Positions 41,949-51,695 are shown, counted from the stretch's first letter. The stretch: DNA of 64,000 bases from Plantactinospora sp. BC1 (GCF_003030345.1 NZ_CP028158.1:5022001-5086000); one strand, 5' to 3'. Program-made: numbers and translations. The notes: a model not told the origin generated them from the sequence alone.

Positions 41949-43841
41949 ATGGGTCGGATCAGTAGGATCTGGCGGGTCGGACTCGCGGTGCTGCCGATGG
42001 CGGCGGTGGCCGTGCTGGGCGCCACGCCACCGGCGTTCGCCCAGGCCGGGCCGTCCATCGTGGTGGGTGACGGGGTCACCCAACCGGTGTTCGGGTACGC
42101 CGACGCGATCCGGGAGCGGCTCTTCGTCGACTCGACGTTCGACAGCGACAACGACGGCCTGCGCGACATCATCGCGTTCGACGTCATGCGCCCCAAGGCC
42201 ACCGCCGACGGGCTCAAGGTGCCGGTCATCATGGACGCCAGCCCGTACTACTCGACTGTCTGCCGGGGCAACGAGTCCGAGTGCAAGGTCGACATGGACG
42301 GTGACGGCCTGCTCGACAAGTGGCCGCTCTTCTACGACAACTACTTCGTGCCGCGCGGGTACGCGGTGATCCTGCTGGACATGGTCGGCACCAACAACTC
42401 CACCGGCTGCCCGACCACCAACGGCGACCCGGACAACCTGAGCGCCAAGCAGGCGATCAACTGGTTGAACGGTCGGGCCACCGCGCGGAACGCGGCCGGG
42501 CAGGTGGTCAGGGCCGACTGGCACAACGGCCGTACCGGCATGATCGGCAAGTCGTACGACGGCTCGCTGGCGATGGCGACGGCGGTGACCGGCGTCAAGG
42601 GGCTGACCACCATCGTGCCGATCAGCGGCCCGGCGGAGTACTACGACTACACCCGCAGCAACGGGGTGATCACCCGAGGCAACAGCTACGTCGCGTCGCT
42701 GGCCAACACGGTGACCAACCCGGACCGCCGGGACTACTGCAAACCGGTCCGGGACGCGATGGCCGCCGCCGACGGTGACGAGACCGGCGACTACTCGGCC
42801 TTCTGGACCGAGCGCAGCTACGTCCGGAACGTCGACAAGATCAAGGCCAGTGTGCTGCTCTACCACGGGCTCAACGACGACAACGTCCGCCCGGACCACT
42901 TCAGCAAGTTCTGGTACGCGCTGGCCGCGCACGACGTGCCGCGCAAACTGTGGCTCTCCCAGGAGGGGCACGTCGACCCGTTCGACTCCCGCCGGACGGT
43001 CTGGGTGAACACCCTGCACCGCTGGTTCGACTACTGGCTGCACCAGGTACCGAACGGGATCATGGACGAGCCCCGGGTCGACCTGGAGCGCTCCGCCGAC
43101 GTCTGGGAGACGCACGCCGACTGGCCCGTCCCGGGGACGACCGAGACCGAGGTCTTCCTCCAGCCGGGTGCCGGCGGCGCCGGTGGTCTCAAGTTGGTGC
43201 CGACGCGGAAGCCGGCCACCGAGACCTTCGCCGACGACCCGGCGCAGCGCCAGGACGCGATGATCAACAACCCGGACACCGTCACGCCGAACCGGCTGGC
43301 GTACCTGTCGGAGCCGCTGCGGGCCCCGCTGCACGTCTCCGGTACGCCCGTGGTGCGGCTGCGGGCCGGCGCGAACGCCACCGACACCAACTTCGGGGCG
43401 ATCCTGGTCGACTACGGCACCGCCGAACGGGTGGCACACCGGGCCTCCGGGGAGGGCATCATCACCCTGGAGACCCAGGACTGCTGGGGCGAGACCAGCC
43501 CCACCGACGACGGCTGCTACAAGCAGACCCAGAAGCGGGTCGCCACCGCCGACCTCGAACTGGTCACCAAGGGCATCCTGGACGCCCAGAACCGCCAGTC
43601 GATCCGCAAGGCCACCCCGCTGGTCCCGGGCAAGCTCTACAACTTCGATTTCCCGCTGCTGCCGGAGGACTACGTCTTCCAGCCGGGCCACCGGATCGGC
43701 GTGATCGTCGTCGGGAGCTACCCGCAGTACTCCAGCCAGGCCGACCCTAACCGGGCCACCATCGACGTGGCGCTGAAGACCAGCCGGATCGTACTGCCGA
43801 TCGTCGGCGGTACGCCCGCCGCACACGCCGCCGGGCTGTGA
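41949..43841 (+). CDS. secreted X-Pro dipeptidyl-peptidase / S15 (CocE/NonD-type) hydrolase, copy 1
   Basis: This 630-residue protein starts at ATG 41949, 5 nt after AAGGAG; a GTG two codons earlier is possible. It has a signal peptide (LAVLPMAAVAVLGATPPAFAQAG). An alpha/beta-hydrolase domain follows with nucleophile S202 in MIGKSYDGSLAMA, Asp in LLYHGLNDDNVRPDHF and His in LSQEGHVDPF. The C-terminal jelly-roll (about 430-625) ends with FPLLPEDYVFQPGHRIGVIVVGSYPQYS. The family cleaves X-Pro dipeptides or acyl substrates outside the cell. A shorter paralogue lies at 57627. It is followed by a strong hairpin, so it appears monocistronic. Confidence 0.88.
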   Translation: MGRISRIWRVGLAVLPMAAVAVLGATPPAFAQAGPSIVVGDGVTQPVFGYADAIRERLFVDSTFDSDNDGLRDIIAFDVMRPKATADGLKVPVIMDASPYYSTVCRGNESECKVDMDGDGLLDKWPLFYDNYFVPRGYAVILLDMVGTNNSTGCPTTNGDPDNLSAKQAINWLNGRATARNAAGQVVRADWHNGRTGMIGKSYDGSLAMATAVTGVKGLTTIVPISGPAEYYDYTRSNGVITRGNSYVASLANTVTNPDRRDYCKPVRDAMAAADGDETGDYSAFWTERSYVRNVDKIKASVLLYHGLNDDNVRPDHFSKFWYALAAHDVPRKLWLSQEGHVDPFDSRRTVWVNTLHRWFDYWLHQVPNGIMDEPRVDLERSADVWETHADWPVPGTTETEVFLQPGAGGAGGLKLVPTRKPATETFADDPAQRQDAMINNPDTVTPNRLAYLSEPLRAPLHVSGTPVVRLRAGANATDTNFGAILVDYGTAERVAHRASGEGIITLETQDCWGETSPTDDGCYKQTQKRVATADLELVTKGILDAQNRQSIRKATPLVPGKLYNFDFPLLPEDYVFQPGHRIGVIVVGSYPQYSSQADPNRATIDVALKTSRIVLPIVGGTPAAHAAGL

Positions 43842-43847
43842 CCGTAC

Positions 43848-43882
43848 GCCCCGCCGGCCGTCACCCCGACGGCCGGCGGGGC
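43848..43882 (+). terminator. hairpin after the first S15 peptidase gene
   Basis: A perfect 15-bp GC stem (43848-43862 with 43868-43882) and 5-nt loop start 6 nt after the stop codon. There is no T-tract. Confidence 0.75.
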
Positions 43883-44020
43883 GGCACCGGTCCGGGTACG
43901 GATAGCCCGGGCCACCCCGTCGGGCCGCCGCCAGGTGTATGATCCGCCGGTTGAGCCCTACCCCTGCGGCGTGTGCCCCGGACGCCGGCACCGGGCTCGC
44001 GACCGTATGGAGGATGGCGC

Positions 44021-45394
44021 ATGTCCCAAGGCCAGGAGCTGTTCGACCTGCACGAGGACAAGACTTCGCGGCCCAGTTTCGAGACCACGCTGCGCGGTTA
44101 CGACAAGCGGCAGGTCGAGCAGTACGTGGCGCAGACCGCCAACGAACTCTCGAAGCTGGTCTCCGAACGCGAGCAGGCGTTCAGCCACATCCAGGGGCTG
44201 ACCGTCCATCTCCAGCAGGTGCAGGCCGAGCTGACCGAGCTGCGGGACCGCCCGCCGCAGGTGGACCGGGCGTCGTTCCGCGACCTGGGCCCGATGGTCG
44301 ACCAGATCATGGCACTGGCCGAGAAGCAGGCCGGGGTGATCGTCGACGCCGCCGCCCAGCGGGCCACCGAGCACCAGAACGAGGCGGAACGGGTCCTCGC
44401 GGACGCCCGCGAGCAGGCCGAGAAGCTGGTCGCCGAGGGCGAGGCCAGCCGGGAGCGCGCCGAGCAGGAGGCGCAGCGGGTCAGCGAGCGGAGTGCCCAG
44501 CAGGCCGAGCGGGCGCAGGCCCAGGCCGAGTCGATGCTGGAGGCGGCGCGCAACCAGATCCAGCAGGAGATCGAGGCGGCCCGGACGCGTACCCAGCAGG
44601 AACTCGGCCAGTGGCAGGCCAACGTGGAGCGGGAGCTGACCGAGCTGCGCAACAGCACCGAGGCGGAGCTGACCCGGGTGCAGAAGCAGGTCGAGGAGGA
44701 GAACGCCAACCTCCGGTCGGAGGCACAGCAGTACGCCTCCGACCTGCGCCGACGGGCGGACGAGCAGGCCACGGCGCACCAGCAGCAGCTCGCGGCGCTC
44801 CAGGAGGAGATCGAGACGCGGCAGCAGTCGCTCGGCCAGTTGCAGGCGGCCCAGGAGAGCGCGCAGCAGAAACTGGCGCAGTCCCGCCAGGAGGGTGCCA
44901 CGGCGGAGCAGGAGTTCGCCCAGTTGCAGCAGCGGCTCGGTGAGGTCCGGCAGGACCTGACCGCCGAACTCAACCGGCTGGACGAGGCCCGCCGGGCGGC
45001 CGAGCAGGCCGAGCGGCAGGCGGCCGAGGTGCGGGCCCGGACCCAGCGCGAGGCGAAGCGGCTGGCCGACAGGGCCGCCGCCGCGGTGCTGGCGGCCGCC
45101 GCGATCACCGGGGAGACCGGCGAATACCAGATGGTCGCGGTGCGCCAGGAGGCCAACCGGGCCATGGCCGAGCAGGCGGCGGAGCCGGTCGAGCAGCCCG
45201 ACCTGCCGGAGCAGCGCGAGCCGGTCGAGCAGCCGGAACCGGCGGTGAACATGTTCGAGCCGGTCGAGCAGCCCGAGCCGGCGGTGAACATGTTCGAGCC
45301 GCAGCAGCACCCGCACCAGCCACAGCACCACGGGCACCCACACTCGCAGCCGCCCGTCTACACCCCGAACGGCGCCGACCCCGGCCGGTACTAG
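44021..45394 (+). CDS. DivIVA-related long coiled-coil protein (Scy/FilP-like)
   Basis: This 457-residue protein starts at ATG 44021 with GGAGG 7 nt upstream. The N-terminal motif FETTLRGYDKRQVEQYVAQTANEL is DivIVA-like and targets curved or polar membrane. It is followed by nearly continuous heptad coiled coil (about 45-385), rich in Gln, Glu and Ala. The C-terminus is a disordered Pro/Gln/His tail with two copies of a 13-residue unit (EPVEQPEPAVNMF). Related proteins (FilP, Scy, older name cellulose-binding protein) form cytoskeletal filaments guiding tip growth in filamentous actinomycetes. That role is likely but not shown. It stands alone between two terminator-like gaps. Confidence 0.8.
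   Translation: MSQGQELFDLHEDKTSRPSFETTLRGYDKRQVEQYVAQTANELSKLVSEREQAFSHIQGLTVHLQQVQAELTELRDRPPQVDRASFRDLGPMVDQIMALAEKQAGVIVDAAAQRATEHQNEAERVLADAREQAEKLVAEGEASRERAEQEAQRVSERSAQQAERAQAQAESMLEAARNQIQQEIEAARTRTQQELGQWQANVERELTELRNSTEAELTRVQKQVEEENANLRSEAQQYASDLRRRADEQATAHQQQLAALQEEIETRQQSLGQLQAAQESAQQKLAQSRQEGATAEQEFAQLQQRLGEVRQDLTAELNRLDEARRAAEQAERQAAEVRARTQREAKRLADRAAAAVLAAAAITGETGEYQMVAVRQEANRAMAEQAAEPVEQPDLPEQREPVEQPEPAVNMFEPVEQPEPAVNMFEPQQHPHQPQHHGHPHSQPPVYTPNGADPGRY
45218..45295 (+). repeat. two 39-bp in-frame tandem repeats
   Basis: Unit 1 (45218-45256) and unit 2 (45257-45295) encode EPVEQPEPAVNMF twice in the tail of the coiled-coil gene, with only synonymous differences. This points to a recent duplication kept in frame. 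Confidence 0.85.
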
Positions 45395-45446
45395 TCACCC
45401 CCGTGGCCCGGTCGCCGGTTCGTCGCGGTCCGTCGTCCGGTTGCGC

Positions 45447-46463
45447 TCAGCCGTCGGCCTGGTCGGGCCGCCGGCTGTCCGCCACCGCCGCGGGCGCGTC
45501 GGCGAGGGAGAACCGCTCCCGCAACCGTGAGTAGAACCGGGAGGGGCGCAGCCGTACCAGCCGGGCCGGCTCGCGCGCCGGCAGCACCGTCACCCAGTCG
45601 CCGGGATCGAGTACCCCGCGAAGCTGCCCGTCCACGCTGACCGCGACCTGCCCCGACTGGTCGAGCACGCGTACCGTCACCGCCTCCTCGGCGGCCATCA
45701 CCAGGCTGCGGTTGAAGACCATGTGCGGGGCGACCGGGGTGAGGACCAGCGCGCCGAGCCGGGGGGAGAGGATCGGGCCACCGGCGGCGAAGTTGTAGGC
45801 GGTGGAGCCGGTCGGACTGCCCACCACGAGGGCGTCGGCCGAGTAGGACGCGAAGAGGGTCTCGTCCAGGTACACCCCGAGACTCGCCTGACGGTCCCGG
45901 GCCAGCTTCTCGAAGACGATGTCGTTGAGCGCGGTGACGTCCAGCGCCACGCCGGGCTGGTCGACCGGTTCGGCGGTACGGGGCAGTGGCGGGGGCGGTG
46001 GCAGCAGCGGCCCGCGTCCGTAGCGCAGCAGCGCCTCCATCCCGCCGGGGATCTCCAGCGGCCGGGAGGCGCAGAGCGTCAGCATCAGCCGCTCGTCGAG
46101 CTGTACCCGGCCGGAGAAGAACGCCTCCAACGCCGTGTCGATCTCGGTGGGCTCGATCTCGGTCAGGAAACCCACCCGGCCGACGTTGACGCCGAGCACC
46201 GGTACCCCGTCCTTGGCGGCGATCCGCGCGCCCCGCAGGAACGTCCCGTCCCCGCCGATCGTCACCACCAGCGCCGGGTGCCCGGCGGCCTCGGCCTCGT
46301 CACCCGCGTTGCGCCGTTGCCGGTGTTCCCAGGACGGCTCCCAGACGTCGATGTCGCTGATCCCGATCGAATGGTCGGCCGCCCAGCCGCGGACGGTCCG
46401 GGCCGCCGCCACCGCCGCCGCCCGGCCCTCGTGCACCACCAAGCCGATCCGCTGACCCGTCAT
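45447..46463 (-). CDS. nadK: NAD kinase
   Basis: This 338-residue protein starts at ATG 46463. Signature motifs are TIGGDGTFLRGARIA (GGDG at 70-73, with catalytic Asp), VLGVNVGRVGFLTEIEP, TALNDIVFEKL, YSADALVVGSPTGSTAYNFAAGGPILSP and PHMVFNRSLV. It phosphorylates NAD to NADP with ATP or polyphosphate. A Pro-rich insert (about 150-172, after LLRYGRGPL) is longer than in most NadK proteins. Unlike the usual actinobacterial arrangement with recN and a TlyA-type gene, it stands alone here and converges on the coiled-coil gene. Confidence 0.93.
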   Translation of the reverse strand: MTGQRIGLVVHEGRAAAVAAARTVRGWAADHSIGISDIDVWEPSWEHRQRRNAGDEAEAAGHPALVVTIGGDGTFLRGARIAAKDGVPVLGVNVGRVGFLTEIEPTEIDTALEAFFSGRVQLDERLMLTLCASRPLEIPGGMEALLRYGRGPLLPPPPPLPRTAEPVDQPGVALDVTALNDIVFEKLARDRQASLGVYLDETLFASYSADALVVGSPTGSTAYNFAAGGPILSPRLGALVLTPVAPHMVFNRSLVMAAEEAVTVRVLDQSGQVAVSVDGQLRGVLDPGDWVTVLPAREPARLVRLRPSRFYSRLRERFSLADAPAAVADSRRPDQADG

Positions 46464-46750
46464 GCTCTCTCTCGTCTCTGCTGCCTGGCGCCCGCGTCAC
46501 CGGCCCTCGGGCGGTGAACGATCCGGTCGCGGTCCTGGGCACTGCCTACCACGAACCTGGTCGACCAGCCCGGACCGACCCGGGCCGGTCCCGTGCCCCG
46601 GCGGTGTGGGTGGCGGTACCCCCGTCCGGCGACGATCTCGGCGTGCCGGTGGCGGGGTGTAGGCCGGGATCGTCGGCCTCCGCATCGGGGCGGCACCGTG
46701 GCGTTGCCCAACCGGACCCAGGCGCGGCCGGTCCTGTGTGGAGTGCGAGC

Positions 46751-47320
46751 ATGGCGGCCATGGAAATCTACGAGGACGAGCGTACGGTGTCGCGGGCGGA
46801 CCTGGCGGGCTGGCTGCGCCAGCTGGCCCACCAGCTCGATTCGGAGGGGAAGATCTTCTACGGCGCGGCCGGTGCGGTCGCCGTCACCGACCAGGTCGAA
46901 TGTGAGCTGGAAATCGAGCGCGACGGCGCCGAGATCTCCGTGGAGATCGAGTTCTCCTGGACGGATCCCGCGGCCGCCACCAGCGCCGCCGAGGACGAAG
47001 AAGACGAAGAAGACGAAGAAGACGGGGACGAAGAAGACGGAGACGAGGAAGGCGAGGGCGAGGAAGGCGAGGGCAAGGGGGACGAGGGCGAGGAGGGCGA
47101 CGGCGGAGCGGACGAGGAGTCGACCAAGCCGGCGGCCGCCGAGGCGGCGCTGACCAGCGGACCGGCCGGCCCGAGCACCACCGCGAGCACCGAGGCTGAG
47201 TCATCCAGCCCGGCCGGCCCGAGCACCACCGCGAGCACCGGAGCCGAGTCGTCCAGCCCGACCCAGGCGTCCGGGACCGCCGAGCCGGCGGGTGAGGGCC
47301 GGCCGGCCGGAGCGGCCTGA
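46751..47320 (+). CDS. amphi-Trp domain protein with a long acidic tail
   Basis: This 189-residue protein has start ATG 46751 with GGAG about 8 nt upstream; ATG 46760 is possible. The first 75 residues match the amphi-Trp domain ([33 protein letters not shown]...[22 protein letters not shown]). The rest is low complexity: Glu/Asp runs coded by GAA/GAC repeats (46994 onward), then two copies of an AGPSTTAST-type unit. The function of the domain is not known. The purine-rich tail differs sharply in base use from its neighbours. The 287 nt upstream, shared with the divergent nadK gene, show no other gene. Confidence 0.7.
   Translation: MAAMEIYEDERTVSRADLAGWLRQLAHQLDSEGKIFYGAAGAVAVTDQVECELEIERDGAEISVEIEFSWTDPAAATSAAEDEEDEEDEEDGDEEDGDEEGEGEEGEGKGDEGEEGDGGADEESTKPAAAEAALTSGPAGPSTTASTEAESSSPAGPSTTASTGAESSSPTQASGTAEPAGEGRPAGAA
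46994..47020 (+). repeat. three 9-bp GACGAAGAA repeats
   Basis: Three perfect GACGAAGAA units encode Asp-Glu-Glu triplets in the acidic tail of the amphi-Trp protein. They continue into less regular acidic codons to about 47100. Confidence 0.8.
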
Positions 47321-47430
47321 CCTCCGGTCGGGACGGCCGCCGGGTGGGCACCCGGATCTCCGACCGGCCTACCCGGCGGCCCCGCAATTCCGGCCAGGAG
47401 CTGACCGGAGTACGGCCTAGCGTGACCGCC

Positions 47431-48683
47431 ATGACCAACCCCGAACCCCTGATCCGTCCCTTCCGCATCAACATTCCCCAGGCCCAGCTCGACGACCTGC
47501 ACGCGAGGCTGGCGAACACGCGCTGGCCGGACGAGCTTCCCGGCGTCGGCTGGAGCCGTGGCGTACCGCTGGGATATCTGCGGGAACTCGCCGAGTACTG
47601 GCGGACGAAGTACGACTGGCGGGTGCACGAGGCGGCGCTGAACGAGTACCCCCAGTTCGTCACCACCGTCGACGGGCAGAACCTGCACTTCCTGCACGTA
47701 CGCTCGACCGAGCCGGCCGCCACCCCGCTGCTCCTGCTGCACGGCTGGCCGGGTGGCGTGGTCGACTTCCTCGACGTGATCGGGCCGCTGACCCAGCCGG
47801 GCGCGTACGGCGCCGACCCGGCCGACGCGTTCCACCTGGTCATCCCGTCGCTGCCCGGGTTCGGCTTCTCGACCCCGCTGGCCGGCTGGGGATGGGGCCG
47901 GCCCGGATGGCGGCGGTACTCGGCGAGCTGATGTCCCGGCTCGGCTACCAGAGGTACGGCGTACAGGGTTACGACACCGGCGCCTGGGTGGGCCCGGAGC
48001 TGGCCCGGCGCCATCCGGACCGGGTGGTCGGGCTGCACCTCAACGCCCTGCTCACCTTCCCGACCGGCGTCGACGGCGAACTGGACGGGCTGACCGAGGT
48101 CGAGCAGCGTCGCTGGCAGGCGATGCAGGACTTCAACGACGGCTACCTCCAGTGCAACTCCAAGCGGCCGCAGACGGTGGCGTACGCGCTGCACGACTCG
48201 CCGGTCGGCCAGCTCGGCTGGATCGTGGAGAAGTTCAAGGAACTCACCGATCCCGAGGAGGGCCTGCCGGAGCAGAGCGTCGACCGGGACCGGATGCTGA
48301 CCGACGTCACCCTCTACTGGTTCACCGGCACCGCCGGCTCGGCCGCGCAGATCTACTACGAGTCGATGTCGGCGACCGACTGGGCCGGGGACTGGGACGG
48401 AGGCGGCAGCGACGACGGAGGCGGCAGCGACGGCGGGGACGGCAGCGACGGCGGGAGCGCCGGGGCGGAAGCCGGAGCCGGGGAGTGGGCGGCGGCGTCG
48501 CGCGGCACCGTACCGACCGGGGTGCTGGTCTCCACCCACGACGTGACGATCCGGCGCTGGGCGGAGCGGGACCATCACGTCGTACGGTGGACCGAACTCG
48601 ACCGGGGCGGGCACTTCCTCGCGATGGAGGCCCCGGAGCTGCTGGTCGGCGACGTCCGGGAGTTCTTCCGGCAACTGCGCTGA
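47431..48683 (+). pseudogene. epoxide-hydrolase-family gene split by a -1 frameshift
   Basis: Two overlapping frames give one epoxide hydrolase (EHN) protein. The 5' part (47431-47931) has the N-terminal EHN helix region ([29 protein letters not shown]) and the oxyanion HGWPGG. Then it runs into nonsense after [13 protein letters not shown]. The 3' part resumes one base back at about 47892-47897 within GGGG ([13 protein letters not shown]), and has the nucleophile Asp in VQGYDTGAWVG and the His in DRGGHFLAMEAP. One added base in the G-run restores a continuous reading frame. A Gly/Ser/Asp-rich insert occupies about 48399-48484. It may be a true pseudogene, a sequencing error, or a slippery site. 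GTG 47422 is an alternative start. Confidence 0.75.
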
Positions 48684-48711
48684 GGCGCACGCGACCGGCT
48701 CGGCGCGGTGC

Positions 48712-51507
48712 TCACTCCCGGAGCTTGCGGCGCAGGGCTGCCGCGTCCGGCGCGCCGAGTTCCTCGTAGACGGCGAGGGCCTGCCGCCAGACCACCCGGC
48801 CGTCCTGGCGGCGCCCGGCCGTCCGCAGTGCGTCGCCGAGCCGGTGCAGGCTGGCCGCGTGGTACCAGCGGTCGTCGAGGTCCCGGTAGATCTCGGCGGC
48901 CCGCCGGTACTGGGCGATCGCCGCGCCGTGCCGGCCCAGTTGGCTGTGCGCGGTCGCGGCGGCCTGCAAGGCCCGGGCCTCGCCCCGGCGGTGCCCCATC
49001 GACCGGAAGATCTCCAGGGACTCCGTGATCACTGGTACCGCCTCGGCGGGCCGGCCGGCGACGGTCAGGGTCAGCGCGATCTGGTAGAGCGAGATCGACA
49101 TGTTTCCGGTCTCGCCGTGCGCCCGTTCCAGCGCGTACGCCTGCCGGCTGCACCGCAGCGAGCGCAGGTGCTCACCGGCGTCCCGGTACGCGGCGCCGAG
49201 GTTGCTCAGCACCGTCGCGATGCCTGCCGGGTCGTCCACCTCCCGGAAGATCTCCAGGGCCCGCTGGTGCGTCCGCACCGCCAGCCCGGTCTGCCGGGTC
49301 GACCGGTAGGCGGTGCCGATGCCGCTGAGCATGTGTGCCTGGCCGATCCGGTCACCGGTCCGCTCGGCGGCGCGGAGTCCGGCCCGGTGGGTGCGGATCA
49401 GCTCCGCCCAGGCCCGGGTCAGGTGCAGGTGGACCCAGGTGGCGTAGGCGAGGCGCCAGCAGAGGTCGTCGAAGCCGCGCGCCTGCGCGAGTTCCACGGC
49501 GGCGATCAGGTTGTGCCGCTCGGTCCCGTACCACTCCCGCGCCTGCCGCTCGGCGGAGAAGGTCAGCGGTGCGACGTCCGGCGGTACTCCCGGCACCGGC
49601 ACCGTCACCTCGGACTCGCTCGGCTGGAGCAGCGGCCGGGCGTTCAGGGCGCTGCGGGTCAGCCATTCGACCAGCCGGCGTTGACTGGCGTCGCGCAGTG
49701 CGGGCGGGTCCTGCTCGGCGGTGAGTTCGGCGGCGTACGCGTAGAGCAGGTCGTGCACCACGAACCGGTCCGGGGCGTGCTCGCTGACCAGGTGCGCGGC
49801 GGCGAGTTCGTCGAGCGGCGGCCGGCTGCGCGGCTCGTCGACCCCGGCCAGGGTGGCGGCGGCCGGTGCGGAGAGCTCCGGGGTGGGGTGCAGGCCGAGC
49901 CGCCGGAACAGCCGGGCGGCCGGCGTGCCGAGGGTCCGGTGCGACCACGAGAAGACCGCGCGTACGTCCACCGCCGTGTCCGGGCTGGCGAACCTGTCCA
50001 GCCCGTCCCCGGCCTCGGCCAGTTGCCGGTGCAGCGCCGCCAGCGGGAAGTCGGGGCGGGCGACGGCCCGGGCGGCGACGATGGCCAGGGCCAGCGGCAG
50101 CCGGCCGCACGCCTCGACGATCCGGTCCACCGCCTCGGGTTCGGCGTCGATCCGTTGCCGGCCGAGCCGGGCGGCGAGCATCTGCCGGGCCTGGCACGTG
50201 GTGAACGGGTCCAGCCGGACCGACCGGGCCCCCTCGGTCACCACCAGCGCGGATAGTTCGTTGCGGCTGGTGATCAGCACGAAGGATCCGGTGCCGCCGG
50301 GCAGCAGCGGCCGGACCTGCTCGGCGTCGCCCGCGTTGTCCAGCACGATCAGCATCCGGCGGCCGTCCATCAGGGACCGGTACAGCCCGGTCTGCCCGTC
50401 GAGGTCGGCGGGGATCTGCGCGGTGGGCAGCCCGAGCGCACGCAGGAAGAGCGTCAGCGCGTGCTCGGGGGTCACCGTGGCCCGGTCGTCGTAGCCGCGC
50501 AGGTTGACCCAGAGCTGCCCGTCGGGGAAGGACTCCGCGACCCGCCGGGACCAGTGCAGCGCCAGCGCGGTCTTGCCGACCCCGGCCGTACCGTTCAGGA
50601 CCAGGATGCCGGGGGCGCCACCGGGGCGGAGGTCGCGGGTGTGCAGCAGGGTGTGCAGCCGGTCCACCTCGGCGCTCCGGCCGGCGAAGCCGGAGACGTC
50701 CGGCGGCAGCTGCCGGGGTACCGGCGGCAGCCCCACCGCCTCGGCGGGTGCCGTCGGGGTGCCGGCGAGCACCTGGGCGTGCAGTCGCTGGAACTCCTCG
50801 CCGGGGTCGAGCCCCAGCTCCTCGGCCAGGTGCCGGCAACCCTGGTGGTAGGCGTCCAGCGCCTCGGCCCGGCGCCCGCTGCGGTGCAGTGCGGTGACCA
50901 GTTGCAGCCACAGCCGTTCCCGCAGCCGGTCCCGGGCGGTCAGCCCGCGCAACTCCTCGACGAGTTCGGCGTACCGGCCGAGCCGCAGGTCCACGTCGAT
51001 CCGCCGCTCCAGCGTACGGAGTCGCTGTTCCCGCAGGCCGGGGACGCTCTCCCGATGCAGCAGTTCGGACGGTACGTCGCAGAGCGGATCGCCGCGCCAC
51101 TGCCGCAGCGCGGCGCGCAGCGCCGTCGACTCGCCGTCCGGATCGCAGCGCCGGGCCGCCCGGTCGGCCGCCAGCAGCCAGTGCCGGAACCGCCCCAGGT
51201 CGACGAGATCGTCGCCGGCCTCGATCAGATAGCCGTCGGAACCGGTGCTGATCAGTGGTGGCGAGCCCGCCTCTTCGAGCAGTGCCCGCAGCCGGGTGAC
51301 GTACAACTGCGCCGCCCGGCGAGGATTGTCCGGCTGCCGGTCGTCCCAGATCGCCTCGGTCAGCCGTCCGACCGAGACGAGCCGGCCCGGCTCCAGCAGC
51401 AGTGTCGCCAGCAGTGTCCGGCACTTCGGCGACCGGATCGGCACCGGCCGGCCGTCCACCCGCACGTCGATGGGCCCGAGCAGCCCGAATTCCACCCCGT
51501 TGACCAT
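48712..51507 (-). CDS. AfsR-like SARP transcriptional regulator (winged helix-BTAD-NB-ARC-TPR)
   Basis: This 931-residue protein starts at ATG 51507 (GAGAGG upstream). Domain order: OmpR-type DNA-binding domain (about 5-95; FGLLGPIDVRVDGRPVPIRSPKCRTLLATLLLEPGRLVS), BTAD helical domain (about 100-250; WRGDPLCDVPSELL, DAYHQGCRHLAEELGLDPGEEF), NB-ARC ATPase with P-loop NGTAGVGKTALALHWSRR near 310 and Walker B LIVLDNAGDAEQ, and C-terminal TPR repeats (about 660-925). SARPs bind heptamer direct repeats and activate secondary-metabolite genes; the NB-ARC/TPR part gates this. No biosynthetic cluster lies in the window, so it may act pleiotropically or on distant genes. Confidence 0.93.
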   Translation of the reverse strand: MVNGVEFGLLGPIDVRVDGRPVPIRSPKCRTLLATLLLEPGRLVSVGRLTEAIWDDRQPDNPRRAAQLYVTRLRALLEEAGSPPLISTGSDGYLIEAGDDLVDLGRFRHWLLAADRAARRCDPDGESTALRAALRQWRGDPLCDVPSELLHRESVPGLREQRLRTLERRIDVDLRLGRYAELVEELRGLTARDRLRERLWLQLVTALHRSGRRAEALDAYHQGCRHLAEELGLDPGEEFQRLHAQVLAGTPTAPAEAVGLPPVPRQLPPDVSGFAGRSAEVDRLHTLLHTRDLRPGGAPGILVLNGTAGVGKTALALHWSRRVAESFPDGQLWVNLRGYDDRATVTPEHALTLFLRALGLPTAQIPADLDGQTGLYRSLMDGRRMLIVLDNAGDAEQVRPLLPGGTGSFVLITSRNELSALVVTEGARSVRLDPFTTCQARQMLAARLGRQRIDAEPEAVDRIVEACGRLPLALAIVAARAVARPDFPLAALHRQLAEAGDGLDRFASPDTAVDVRAVFSWSHRTLGTPAARLFRRLGLHPTPELSAPAAATLAGVDEPRSRPPLDELAAAHLVSEHAPDRFVVHDLLYAYAAELTAEQDPPALRDASQRRLVEWLTRSALNARPLLQPSESEVTVPVPGVPPDVAPLTFSAERQAREWYGTERHNLIAAVELAQARGFDDLCWRLAYATWVHLHLTRAWAELIRTHRAGLRAAERTGDRIGQAHMLSGIGTAYRSTRQTGLAVRTHQRALEIFREVDDPAGIATVLSNLGAAYRDAGEHLRSLRCSRQAYALERAHGETGNMSISLYQIALTLTVAGRPAEAVPVITESLEIFRSMGHRRGEARALQAAATAHSQLGRHGAAIAQYRRAAEIYRDLDDRWYHAASLHRLGDALRTAGRRQDGRVVWRQALAVYEELGAPDAAALRRKLRE

Positions 51508-51647
51508 CGCCCTCTCCGCCCCCGCGTCTTCGACAGGCTGACACAACAGCGGGCAATCGGAAATACGCAGCCTGACGTACACATACAGGGTCGCGGGAAC
51601 AGACAATATCGGTTTACCGACGCGACGGAGATCAATTCCTGAATCGG

Positions 51648-51663
51648 TTGCGCAATTCCGCAA
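51648..51663. promoter_or_regulatory. inverted repeat TTGCG-N6-CGCAA upstream of the SARP gene
   Basis: Arms at 51648-51652 and 51659-51663 flank CAATTC, 141 nt upstream of the SARP start and just past the MBL gene's stop. The same core and spacing occur at 31805-31820. Confidence 0.4.
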
Positions 51664-51695
51664 TGCAATGGCGAATCGCCCGGGGCACGGCGGCG

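Noticed and set aside
45105-45398. Minus-strand frame opposite the coiled-coil tail
   Set aside because: Its apparent repeats (CSPPARAARPART) merely mirror the 39-bp repeats of the real gene.
47892-48683. Independent gene starting at ATG 47892
   Set aside because: It would lack the N-terminal EHN region and oxyanion loop, which are present one frame away directly upstream; a frameshifted single gene explains both parts.
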